Source of the DNA: Fimenecus sp045543095
Lineage (GTDB): Bacteria > Bacillota > Clostridia > Oscillospirales > Acutalibacteraceae
Length of the DNA: 64,000 nucleotides
Assembly: GCA_045543095.1 (NCBI GenBank)
Contig: JAZQMC010000017.1
Location: 1-64,000, forward strand
Direction of reading: 5' to 3'
Part shown: piece by piece, positions 43,919 through 51,320 of the stretch
Layout: the number at the start of each line of letters is the position of its first letter
How positions within the stretch are numbered: position 1 is the first letter of the stretch
Notes under the pieces: generated by a model
Database searches by the model: none
What the model was told of the DNA's origin: nothing
Seen by the model: only the letters and a program-made list of their open reading frames with translations
Translations under genes and position numbers: made by a program

Positions 43919-43940
43919 TATATTAAAATCATTCTAAAAA

Positions 43941-44235
43941 GGCTCAAAATCATACGATTTTGAGCCGTAAACCACACGTAAACCACAAACAAGCCACAAG
44001 GGGCGTTTTGGGGCAAAAAGAAAAACCTCGCAGTCCCTTATTTTTCAAGGGTTTACGAGGTTTTTTAAGTGGTGATCCACCGGAGATTCGAACGTCTGCT
44101 TCGGCTTCTCCTCGCATACTATTGGCTCGGCTTACGCCTTCGCCGCTTTTTGCTAAAAATGATGCACTGCATCATTTTCTTAACGCAAAAACTCTCGCGA
44201 GTTCGAATCTCATAAAAAATAATGCAAATAAAAAA
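43941..44235. other. Attachment-site-like scar beside tRNA-Lys
   Basis: A non-coding stretch. It holds a perfect hairpin (GGCTCAAAATC at 43941-43951, GATTTTGAGCC after a 4-base loop), two GTAAACCAC copies 11 bases apart (43967-43975, 43978-43986), a terminator-like hairpin at about 44021-44066, a 24-bp copy of the tRNA-Lys 3' end including CCA (44070-44093), and a hairpin AAAATGATGCA-C-TGCATCATTTT (44156-44178). GTTCGAATCTC at 44201-44211 repeats the T-loop of the tRNA in inverted orientation. The pattern fits the end of an integrated element or a decayed tRNA copy. No integrase is present. Confidence 0.5.
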
Positions 44236-44253
44236 ACAGGTCTTTTGACCTGT
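44236..44253 (-). terminator. Terminator after tRNA-Lys
   Basis: ACAGGTC (44236-44242) pairs with GACCTGT (44247-44253), with T runs on both strands. Confidence 0.75.
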
Positions 44254-44264
44254 CTTTTTTTATT

Positions 44265-44340
44265 TGGTGATCCACCGGAGATTCGAACTCCGGACACCTT
44301 GATTAAAAGTCAAGTGCTCTGCCAACTGAGCTAGTGGATC
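44265..44340 (-). tRNA. tRNA-Lys (anticodon UUU)
   Basis: A 76-base cloverleaf with the 3' CCA encoded. The acceptor stem GATCCAC/GTGGATC is fully paired. The D arm contains GCTCAGTTGGCAGAGC. The anticodon stem CTTGA/TCAAG has loop CTTTTAA, giving anticodon TTT for lysine. The T arm is CCGGAGTTCGAATCTCCGG. It lies just after secG, with a small hairpin at 44347-44363 between them. Confidence 0.95.
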
Positions 44341-44346
44341 ATATAA

Positions 44347-44363
44347 TCCCGATTATATCGGGA
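44347..44363. terminator. Hairpin between secG and tRNA-Lys
   Basis: TCCCGAT and ATCGGGA form a 7-bp stem. The T run is good only on the plus strand, so in the direction of secG it may be a weak terminator or a processing signal, letting tRNA-Lys be read from the secG promoter. Confidence 0.45.
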
Positions 44364-44368
44364 ATTTT

Positions 44369-44623
44369 TTATTTTACGAAAAGCATTACAAGTGCTGATG
44401 CAACAACGAGCACACAGAACACTGCTGTGAGAATCTTTGTCAAGAAAGCTTTTTTAGCTTCATCAGTTCTGCCCTTGTTTTTGCCGAAGAAAGACTCTGA
44501 AGAACCACCAGAAATAGCACCTGAAAGCCCCTGTTGATTGCTTTCTTGCAAAAGAACAAGCACAACAATAAGTATTGCCAAAACTATAAGTAAAACACCT
44601 AAAACAACCTGAAGTGCTGACAT
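44369..44623 (-). CDS. secG: Preprotein translocase subunit SecG
   Basis: An 84-residue protein with two membrane helices (about residues 3-22 and 62-81) joined by a Gly/Ser-rich loop, NQQGLSGAISGGSSESFFG, the SecG signature. It helps SecYE move proteins across the membrane. The start at 44623 has GGAGG nine bases upstream; a longer frame from 44674 covers the promoter. tRNA-Lys follows directly. Confidence 0.93.
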   Translation of the reverse strand: MSALQVVLGVLLIVLAILIVVLVLLQESNQQGLSGAISGGSSESFFGKNKGRTDEAKKAFLTKILTAVFCVLVVASALVMLFVK

Positions 44624-44664
44624 TTCTCGTAACCTCCAAACTCTATAGTTTTCATAGCCTTGAT

Positions 44665-44693
44665 ATTCTAACACACTGTTTCAAAAAAAGCAA
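44665..44693 (-). promoter_or_regulatory. Promoter of secG
   Basis: On the minus strand TTGCTT (44693-44688), a 17-bp spacer and TAGAAT (44670-44665). Confidence 0.65.
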
Positions 44694-44761
44694 GCCTTTT
44701 TACAAAAAAAGTGGGATTTTTTTCAATGAATTTTAAAAGTATTATTTCACATAATAAAACT

Positions 44762-44826
44762 GCAGACGGCGAGTATTTAATTTGCGTTTGCTTTACCGTC
44801 TGCACCGACCGTTTTATGCGGTCGGT
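44762..44826 (-). terminator. Two tandem hairpins after the MerR gene
   Basis: ACCGACCG (44804-44811) pairs with CGGTCGGT (44819-44826), and GCAGACGG (44762-44769) with CCGTCTGC (44796-44803). On the minus strand the second hairpin is followed by AGTTTTATT. Together they probably end the MerR transcript. Confidence 0.6.
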
Positions 44827-44837
44827 TTTGGTTTATT

Positions 44838-46148
44838 CTAAAACTCTTCTGACAATTTTCGAGATTCACCACGACTATTCTTGGCATCATTTTGCATTAA
44901 CTCGTATTGTTTCATAGCCATTTCGGTAAATGCTGTTTCATCAAGTTCAAGCATTTCATTGAAATCTTTAAAAACAATTGAAAAATATGACTTTTCATTA
45001 ATGATTCTTATTTCATAGTAATTTTTGTGTTGATGAATTAGATATTCAATGTCACCGATGGCTTTTGTAACGCCTTCAGGATACACAATGGTTTCATTGT
45101 CAAAATATACCGGAACGCCTTTTTGCAAATCATATTGGTCAAGCAATGTTCTGTCAATAGTTTCAAAATATTCCACATCATAAAGTGCATCGTCTTCATA
45201 CCACGAAAAATTCTGAATATGAACATATACTGCCCGCGGAATTTCACATCTTGAATAAGAATAATTGAATTCAGCACCTACATATTCATAAAAATCATCA
45301 TAATAAGGGAAGAATTGTTTATATTCAGGATTTATCTTGATTGCCTCTTCATCGTCAAGCATTATATCAGCATAATGCTCATCAAAAACGGCTGTTTCAT
45401 ACGACACAGGTATTGTTGTGCCTATTGCAACACCTGAAACAGCAATACCAACAACAAACAAAATCCAAAATCTTTTGCCGTTTGTTACATCTTTCTTTAT
45501 AACAATAACAAGTGCAATTACAAAAATAACAGTTAAAACTGCACATACGGGGAACAATGCTTGAATTACAGGCAGATGATGAAGTTCTGAAAAGCCAAGC
45601 ATACTGCTGTCGTATTCCACTAACACCAAGCCATATCGAGAAAGACCGACAATAAGTGTAAAAATCAATAAAACAGCACTTGTCAGACCAAGTGTAACTT
45701 TATATTTCATACTACTCTCCTTTTTCTCAAATCTATTGATATCTAAACCGGCAAAATTATAAAATTCTTCACCGGTACTCTCAATTCTGTTGATTTCATT
45801 CCAATAATATTCTTCGTCAAGGCTTAAATTATCAATCCCCTGACTTTTAATTTCACGACAAAGTTTTGCCGAAACTGCAAGTTCTGTGAGTTCGCTGTTA
45901 ATTGAAGTTATACTTTCATTTATGGCATCACTCAAAGTAAGCTTACCCTCAAAGATTTCTTTTATATCTTGAATGGAAATGCCCAATTTTCTATAAATAA
46001 TGATTTTCTTTAAAATTGCAAGTTCGCTTTCATCATATTCACGATAACCGTTTTCTTTTCTTTCGGGATTTAACAAACCCTCTTTTTCATAAAAACGGAT
46101 ATTAGCTCTGCTTATATTAAGTATTTTTTCAAGTTCGTTTATTTTCAT
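44838..46148 (-). CDS. Membrane-anchored MerR-family regulator
   Basis: A 436-residue protein. The N terminus is a MerR winged helix: ISRANIRFYEKEGLL and the NGYREYDESEL wing, with a dimerisation helix to about residue 110. Three membrane helices lie at about 150-170, 195-217 and 227-248. The last roughly 185 residues should be outside the cell and match no domain I know. MerR proteins normally are soluble, so this one may read an external or membrane signal and act directly on DNA. The start at 46148 follows GGAGGG; a frame opening at 46166 overlaps that box. Its promoter has the MerR-type 19-bp spacer with a dyad, so it is likely to control itself. Confidence 0.88.
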   Translation of the reverse strand: MKINELEKILNISRANIRFYEKEGLLNPERKENGYREYDESELAILKKIIIYRKLGISIQDIKEIFEGKLTLSDAINESITSINSELTELAVSAKLCREIKSQGIDNLSLDEEYYWNEINRIESTGEEFYNFAGLDINRFEKKESSMKYKVTLGLTSAVLLIFTLIVGLSRYGLVLVEYDSSMLGFSELHHLPVIQALFPVCAVLTVIFVIALVIVIKKDVTNGKRFWILFVVGIAVSGVAIGTTIPVSYETAVFDEHYADIMLDDEEAIKINPEYKQFFPYYDDFYEYVGAEFNYSYSRCEIPRAVYVHIQNFSWYEDDALYDVEYFETIDRTLLDQYDLQKGVPVYFDNETIVYPEGVTKAIGDIEYLIHQHKNYYEIRIINEKSYFSIVFKDFNEMLELDETAFTEMAMKQYELMQNDAKNSRGESRKLSEEF

Positions 46149-46169
46149 TTTATCCCTCCTGCACACTTA

Positions 46170-46200
46170 AATATAAACTATAAAGTCACTTCACAGTCAA
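46170..46200 (-). promoter_or_regulatory. MerR-type promoter with 19-bp spacer and dyad
   Basis: On the minus strand TTGACT (46200-46195) and TATATT (46175-46170) are 19 bases apart, the long spacing typical of MerR-controlled promoters. The spacer holds an imperfect palindrome, CTATAAAGT-C-ACTTCACAG (46178-46196), 7 of 9 pairs matching. Confidence 0.75.
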
Positions 46201-46252
46201 GAGTTTTTTAAAAAGTTTTTATCATAATATCACAAAATATGTAGTTTGCAAA

Positions 46253-46281
46253 AAAATACGGGACGATGTGGGCATCGTCCC
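46253..46281 (-). terminator. Terminator of the topoisomerase operon
   Basis: GGGACGATG (46260-46268) pairs with CATCGTCCC (46273-46281). On the minus strand seven T residues follow within a TATTTTTTT run. Confidence 0.85.
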
Positions 46282-46292
46282 CTATTAATATA

Positions 46293-48533
46293 TTAAAATG
46301 TCAACTGTTCGCCTTGGTCTTCGGCACTTAAGATTGCACCGTTTGCGGGAAGGTTTTTTGTTCTGTATCGGCTCGGCTTTGCGAACTGACCCTCTTGCAT
46401 TTCGCTGACAGATTCAACACGGTGACCTTTTTTAAGGCTCATTACTGCAACGCCCTGACTATCCTTTGTAGTCTTTGAAGAAATTGCACCTGAATTGAAG
46501 AGCAAATATCTGCCTGCGGTAGATTTCATTACAAGTTCTTTATCCTGCGGTACATAAACAGGTGCTACCAACGGGCTCTTATCAGAATATGCCTTAATAA
46601 GCTTTTTACGGTTGGTCTTGGTTTCATAAGCTGAAATATCGACCTTTGCAACCTTACCGTTCTGGAAGAAGAAGAGCATATATCCCTTATATTCTTTAAG
46701 TGCTACCATTGAAATTGCGGTTTCGCCCTCTTCCATTGAAAGCTTTGATGCCACAAAATCGCCAAGTACACTTGCCTTTGTATCGTCAAATTCGCTTGCA
46801 CGGGATTTATAAACCTGACATTTGTTGGTGAAGAAAAGAAGCTCAACGCTATTTGTAGTTTCAACACTCATTACGATTTCGTCATTCTCTTTGAGCTTAT
46901 GTTCACCGCTCATACGGAGTGACAAAGGAGTAATTTTCTTGAAATAACCCTCTTTTGTAAAGAAAAGTGTTACAGGATAATCGGGTACTTCTTCTATTTC
47001 AACCTTTTCTTCTTCCACCTCTTGTGCATAGATAATCTCGGAACGTCTGTCCTTGCCGTATTTATCGGCAATAGTTTTAAGCTCGTTTACGATAATCTTC
47101 TTAACTCTTGACTTATTGGCAAGAATATCTTCCATATCCTCAATCTGCTTTTTAAGGTCTTCAACATCGTTAAGGCGTTTAAGGATATATTCACGGTTTA
47201 AGTGACGGAGCTTGATTTCGGCAACATATTCAGCCTGAATTTTGTCGATGCCAAAGCCAATCATCAAGTTGGGAACAACCTCTGCCTCTTCTTCGGTTTC
47301 GCGGACAATCTTAATCGCCTTGTCGATATCGAGAAGAATTTTTTGAAGTCCCAAAAGAAGATGCAATTTATCTTTCGCCTTTGTTAAATCAAAATAAACG
47401 CGACGGTTAACACATTCTGTACGAAAGGCAATCCACTCTGTAAGCATATCGGCAACGCCGAGCACCTGTGGAACACCTGCAATGAGTACATTGAAGTTAC
47501 AAGAGAATGTATCTTCAAGAGGTGTCATTTTATAAAGCTTTTGCATCAATTTATCCGCATCTGTACCGCGTTTAAGGTCGATTGTGATTTTAAGACCTTT
47601 TTTATCGGTTTCGTCACGAATATCACTGATTTCGCGAATTGCGTTTGCCTTTACACGCTCTATAATCTTGTCAATGATTGCTTCTGCCGTTGTTGTGGGC
47701 GGAATTTCAGTAATATCAATGCAGTTATTTGCTTTGTCATAAGTATATTTTGCTCTTACCTTAAAGCCACCACGACCTGTGCGATAAATTTCGCTCATCT
47801 GACGCTCGTCATAGATAATCTTACCACCGCCTATAAAATCGGGAGCTTTCAAGGTTTCCATAACGTCAAAATCGGGATTTTTGATAAGTCCGATTGTGGT
47901 TTCGCAGATTTCACGAAGATTGAATGAGCAGATTGAAGATGCCATACCAACGGCAATACCTGTATTTGCATTTACAAGCACTGACGGAAATGAAACGGGC
48001 AAAAGAGTTGGTTCTTGCATTGTAGCGTCATAGTTGTCTACAAAATCAACTGTGTCTTTATCAATATCGCGAAAAAGCTCGGCAGCGATTGCCTCTAATT
48101 TTGCCTCAGTATAACGTGATGCGGCGAAAACCATATTTTTTGAATATGCCTTACCGAAGTTACCCTTTGAATCAACATAAGGGTGCAACAAACTCTCATT
48201 ACCGCGGGACAAACGCACCATTGTTTCATAGATTGCAGCATCACCGTGGGGGTTAAGTTGCATAGTTCTACCCACAATATTTGCAGATTTAACTCTATTA
48301 CCGTTTAAAAGCCCCATTTTATACATTGTATAAAGCAATTTTCTGTGTGATGGCTTAAAGCCGTCAATTTCAGGGATTGCACGGGATACAATAACGCTCA
48401 TAGCGTAAGGCATAAAGTTTGTTTCAAGAGTTTGTGTAATATTTTGAGTTACAACCTCACCTGCACCGAGAATGTGGGCATTGAGTTGCTCTTCGGTGAT
48501 TTCGGTTTCGATTGGTTTCTTTTTTCGTGCCAT
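46293..48533 (-). CDS. Divergent type IIA topoisomerase subunit A
   Basis: A 746-residue GyrA/ParC-like subunit that cuts and rejoins DNA. The catalytic Tyr is Y141 in AASRYTEAKL. The N-terminal motif reads DGFKPSHRKLLYTMY where standard proteins have DGLKPVHRRILY, and the HGDAAIYETMVRLSRG segment is intact. A C-terminal beta-pinwheel is shorter than in GyrA and lacks a clear GyrA box. It therefore fits a topoisomerase IV-like or third clade found in Clostridia rather than the main gyrase. It follows subunit B by 14 bases, with a ribosome site between. Confidence 0.85.
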   Translation of the reverse strand: MARKKKPIETEITEEQLNAHILGAGEVVTQNITQTLETNFMPYAMSVIVSRAIPEIDGFKPSHRKLLYTMYKMGLLNGNRVKSANIVGRTMQLNPHGDAAIYETMVRLSRGNESLLHPYVDSKGNFGKAYSKNMVFAASRYTEAKLEAIAAELFRDIDKDTVDFVDNYDATMQEPTLLPVSFPSVLVNANTGIAVGMASSICSFNLREICETTIGLIKNPDFDVMETLKAPDFIGGGKIIYDERQMSEIYRTGRGGFKVRAKYTYDKANNCIDITEIPPTTTAEAIIDKIIERVKANAIREISDIRDETDKKGLKITIDLKRGTDADKLMQKLYKMTPLEDTFSCNFNVLIAGVPQVLGVADMLTEWIAFRTECVNRRVYFDLTKAKDKLHLLLGLQKILLDIDKAIKIVRETEEEAEVVPNLMIGFGIDKIQAEYVAEIKLRHLNREYILKRLNDVEDLKKQIEDMEDILANKSRVKKIIVNELKTIADKYGKDRRSEIIYAQEVEEEKVEIEEVPDYPVTLFFTKEGYFKKITPLSLRMSGEHKLKENDEIVMSVETTNSVELLFFTNKCQVYKSRASEFDDTKASVLGDFVASKLSMEEGETAISMVALKEYKGYMLFFFQNGKVAKVDISAYETKTNRKKLIKAYSDKSPLVAPVYVPQDKELVMKSTAGRYLLFNSGAISSKTTKDSQGVAVMSLKKGHRVESVSEMQEGQFAKPSRYRTKNLPANGAILSAEDQGEQLTF

Positions 48534-48547
48534 TTGTATCCCTCCTT

Positions 48548-50533
48548 TTATGAAATATCAGCTAAATCTATATACATATGACCGTTTTCGGCGATAAAGT
48601 CTTTTCTGCCCTGCAAATCGTCGCCCATAAAGAGCTCAAATTTTTCGTCCATAAGTGATTCGATATTATCGGGCTCGACCTTGATAAGACGACGGGTTTT
48701 GGGGTTCATTGTGGTAAGCCACATCATATCCGCGTCGTTTTCACCAAGTCCCTTTGAACGCTGAATTGTGTATTTTGCATTTCCGATTTGTTCTAATACA
48801 TCTGCTTTTTCTTTTTCGGTATAGCAGAAATATGTTTCGTCCTTTGAACGAATTTCATAAAGTGGTGATTCTGCAATAAAAACCTTACCCTCACGGATAA
48901 TTGTAGGCATAAGACGATGAATCATTGTAAGAATAAGTGTTCGGATATGGAATCCGTCAACATCGGCGTCAGTACAGATAATAACTTTACTCCAACGCAG
49001 ATTTTCAAGGTTAAATAGTGACAATTCTTTATTTGACTTCGAGCTTACCTCAACACCACAGCCGATAACTTTGATAAGGTCTGTAATGATGTCGCTCTTG
49101 AAAATCTTGTCGTATTCACTCTTCAAGCAATTAAGAATTTTACCGCGGACAGGAATAATAGCTTGGAATGATGAGTCACGTGCCTGCTTACAAGCACCAA
49201 GAGCTGAATCACCCTCAACTATGAAGATTTCACGTTCATTAACATCTTTGCTTCGGCAGTCAACGAATTTTTCAACACGTGAAGTCATATCGTTGCTTGT
49301 CTGCAAGGTCTTTTTGATATTGATACGAGTGCTTTCTGCCTTAATACGCGAACGCATATTTATAAGAATTTGGTTTGTAATCTTATCGGCATCAAGCTTA
49401 TTTTCAAGAAAATAGATTTCGAGCTGATGACGGAAAAACTCTGTCATAGCCTCTTGAATGAATTTATTTGTAATTGCTTTTTTGGTTTGATTTTCATAAG
49501 AAGTCTGTGTTGAGAATGATGAAACAACCAACACCAAACAATCTTCTATATCCTGATAACTGATTTTTGCGTCGCTTTTAAGGTATTTGCCGTTCTGTTT
49601 AAGATAATTGTCGATTTGAGCCACAAAAGCACTTCTGAATGCTTTTTCGGGTGCTCCGCCGTGCTCAAGAAAACTTGAGTTATGATAATACTCTTTTAAC
49701 TGCACCTTATTTGAGAAGCAGAGTGACGCAGTTATTTTAACACGGTAATCTTTCATATCTGCACGGTCACGACCAACCTTTTCGGTTGACCAGAACTGCA
49801 CTGTTGACATTTCTGTACCCGCTGCGATTTCTTTTACATAATCGGTAATTCCGTTATCATAGACATACTCAAAAGTTTCAAAGGAATTACCCGAAATCTG
49901 ATTTTTAAGAATAAATTTAATGCCCGCGTTTACAACGGACTGACGTTTGATTGTTTCCTGATAATATTCAAGGGGAATGTTAATATCGGTGAAAACCTTT
50001 AAATCGGGCTTCCAACGAATACGCGAGCCTGTGTCACGCTTATTGTATGGCTCTTTAATCATATCCCCTGCAATTTCGCCGTGTTCAAAGTGAAGAAGAT
50101 ATTTAAACCCGCCTGTGTGGATTTCTGCATCCATATATTCCGATGCATACTGTGTGGCACAAAGACCCAGACCGTTAAGGCCGAGAGAATACTCATAGTT
50201 TCCACCGTCATTGGTGTCATACTTACCGCCTGCGTATAATTCACAGAAAACTAACTCCCAGTTATAGCAGTTTTCTTTTTTATTGAAGTCAACAGGAATA
50301 CCGCGACCAAAGTCCTGAATTTCAACAGAGCCATCAAGAAATCGGGTTACAACAATCTTGTCACCATAGCCCTCACGAGCCTCGTCGATTGAGTTTGAGA
50401 GAATTTCAAATACCGAATGTTGACAACCCTCAATACCATCCGAGCCGAAAATAACAGCGGGACGCTTACGAACTCGGTCTGCTCCCTTTAATTGTGAAAT
50501 ACTTTCGTTACCATAAGATGCTTTTTTAGCCAT
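48548..50533 (-). CDS. Divergent type IIA topoisomerase subunit B
   Basis: A 661-residue GyrB/ParE-like ATPase subunit. The GHKL ATP site is seen in ILSNSIDEAREG and FGRGIPVD. The Toprim domain has IVEGDSALGACKQARD in place of the common EGDSAGGSAKQGRD, and TDADVDGFHIRTL binds Mg2+. The glycine-to-leucine and alanine changes set it apart from standard gyrase and topoisomerase IV. The ribosome site AAAGGATG lies before the ATG. Expected role is decatenation or relaxation together with the A subunit. Confidence 0.86.
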   Translation of the reverse strand: MAKKASYGNESISQLKGADRVRKRPAVIFGSDGIEGCQHSVFEILSNSIDEAREGYGDKIVVTRFLDGSVEIQDFGRGIPVDFNKKENCYNWELVFCELYAGGKYDTNDGGNYEYSLGLNGLGLCATQYASEYMDAEIHTGGFKYLLHFEHGEIAGDMIKEPYNKRDTGSRIRWKPDLKVFTDINIPLEYYQETIKRQSVVNAGIKFILKNQISGNSFETFEYVYDNGITDYVKEIAAGTEMSTVQFWSTEKVGRDRADMKDYRVKITASLCFSNKVQLKEYYHNSSFLEHGGAPEKAFRSAFVAQIDNYLKQNGKYLKSDAKISYQDIEDCLVLVVSSFSTQTSYENQTKKAITNKFIQEAMTEFFRHQLEIYFLENKLDADKITNQILINMRSRIKAESTRINIKKTLQTSNDMTSRVEKFVDCRSKDVNEREIFIVEGDSALGACKQARDSSFQAIIPVRGKILNCLKSEYDKIFKSDIITDLIKVIGCGVEVSSKSNKELSLFNLENLRWSKVIICTDADVDGFHIRTLILTMIHRLMPTIIREGKVFIAESPLYEIRSKDETYFCYTEKEKADVLEQIGNAKYTIQRSKGLGENDADMMWLTTMNPKTRRLIKVEPDNIESLMDEKFELFMGDDLQGRKDFIAENGHMYIDLADIS

Positions 50534-50564
50534 ATTTTACATCCTTTTGCAAAAAAATAGAAAT

Positions 50565-50605
50565 AACCGCTAAATATTATACACTATATTTAGCGGTTTA
50601 GTCAA
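50565..50605 (-). promoter_or_regulatory. Topoisomerase promoter inside an inverted repeat
   Basis: On the minus strand TTGACT (50605-50600), an 18-bp spacer and TATAAT (50581-50576). A perfect 12-bp inverted repeat, AACCGCTAAATA at 50565-50576 and TATTTAGCGGTT at 50587-50598, encloses the -10 box in its 10-base loop. It can serve as a terminator for RNA from the gene above and as an operator for this promoter. Confidence 0.65.
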
Positions 50606-50645
50606 GTTTTATGCGGTTTTACACCCCAAGATATTCAATTTTTTA

Positions 50646-50861
50646 CTACTCACCTATAAACTCAAAACGCTTAAATGTTTTGCCGTCGCGGGTGATTTCT
50701 TCGTTCCACATTTCTGCGGGTCTTACCCAATATTCTTTTTCGCCATAAAGTGCACGATAAATTACCATTTTCTCAAGTGTTTCACTATGGTTTGCAATGC
50801 CGATTACTTCGTACTCATTGCCTTTAAAGTGGCGATATTTTCCTAATTTTATTTCACTCAT
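50646..50861 (-). CDS. DUF1653 small protein
   Basis: A 71-residue protein matching the DUF1653 family, with the conserved GKYRHFKGNEYEV and YWVRPAEMW segments. The fold is probably a small beta barrel; function is unknown. It overlaps the DUF896 gene by four bases (ATGA), so they are translated together. Confidence 0.85.
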   Translation of the reverse strand: MSEIKLGKYRHFKGNEYEVIGIANHSETLEKMVIYRALYGEKEYWVRPAEMWNEEITRDGKTFKRFEFIGE

Positions 50862-51064
50862 TTCTTTTTACGCTCAACTTTCGTTTTATTGCCCTTTTCG
50901 TCAACAATGTACATACTATCAAGCTGACCGGTAAGACTTCGCTTAAAGCCATCGATATATTCACGGCGAAGAATAGCCTGCTCAGCCTTTTCTTCTTCGG
51001 TTAAGCCTACGGTTTTCATCTTTTTTGCGAGTTCATTTATTCTGTTAATTTTTTTCTGTTCCAT
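50858..51064 (-). CDS. DUF896 (YnzC-like) small protein
   Basis: A 68-residue, highly charged protein of the DUF896 family: KINRINELAKKMKTVGLTEE followed by RREYIDGFKRSL. Relatives form a small three-helix bundle; Bacillus YnzC is linked to the SOS response, but no LexA box was noted here. The start at 51064 has AAAGGAAA upstream; a frame opening at 51112 would run through a terminator-like hairpin. Confidence 0.88.
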   Translation of the reverse strand: MEQKKINRINELAKKMKTVGLTEEEKAEQAILRREYIDGFKRSLTGQLDSMYIVDEKGNKTKVERKKK

Positions 51065-51093
51065 ATAGATTTTCCTTTGTACAATAATAGAAC

Positions 51094-51113
51094 GGCGGGA
51101 GCAAGCCCCCACC
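51094..51113. terminator. GC-rich hairpin above the DUF896 gene
   Basis: GGCGGGAGCAAGCCCCCACC forms a short stem nearly identical to the hairpins at 33967-33987 and 55991-56010. On the minus strand only TTCTATTATTG follows. Confidence 0.5.
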
Positions 51114-51183
51114 CTACGATATTATAAAACAAAATATTATTTAAGTCAAACAAATTATCTAAAACTCTGTGTTTTTTAGCAGA

Positions 51184-51262
51184 TTTTTCGCAAGACAATG
51201 TGGCAGAGGCGACGCTGTATCAGGTATACCGCGAGCCGATAGCCACGCAGTATTGCGGAAAA
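51184..51262. repeat. Dispersed palindromic repeat, copy C
   Basis: A 79-bp full copy of the repeat at 14034-14115, in the same orientation, with scattered substitutions. It lies just after the tuf terminator. Confidence 0.8.
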
Positions 51263-51269
51263 TATGCCA

Positions 51270-51301
51270 AAAACAAAAACTCCCCTACTTTCGTAGGGGA
51301 G
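51270..51301 (-). terminator. Terminator of tuf
   Basis: CTCCCCTAC (51280-51288) pairs with GTAGGGGAG (51293-51301) around a 4-base loop, followed on the minus strand by TTTTTGTTTTT. Confidence 0.88.
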
Positions 51302-51320
51302 AAAGATTTATTGAATAAAA

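Noticed and set aside
43960..44334. A 124-residue plus-strand frame containing GDPPEIRTPDTLIKSQV
   Set aside because: It is the antisense of tRNA-Lys and of the tRNA 3' fragment; the two GDPPEIRT stretches are the same tRNA sequence read backwards. Such frames are a well-known annotation artefact.
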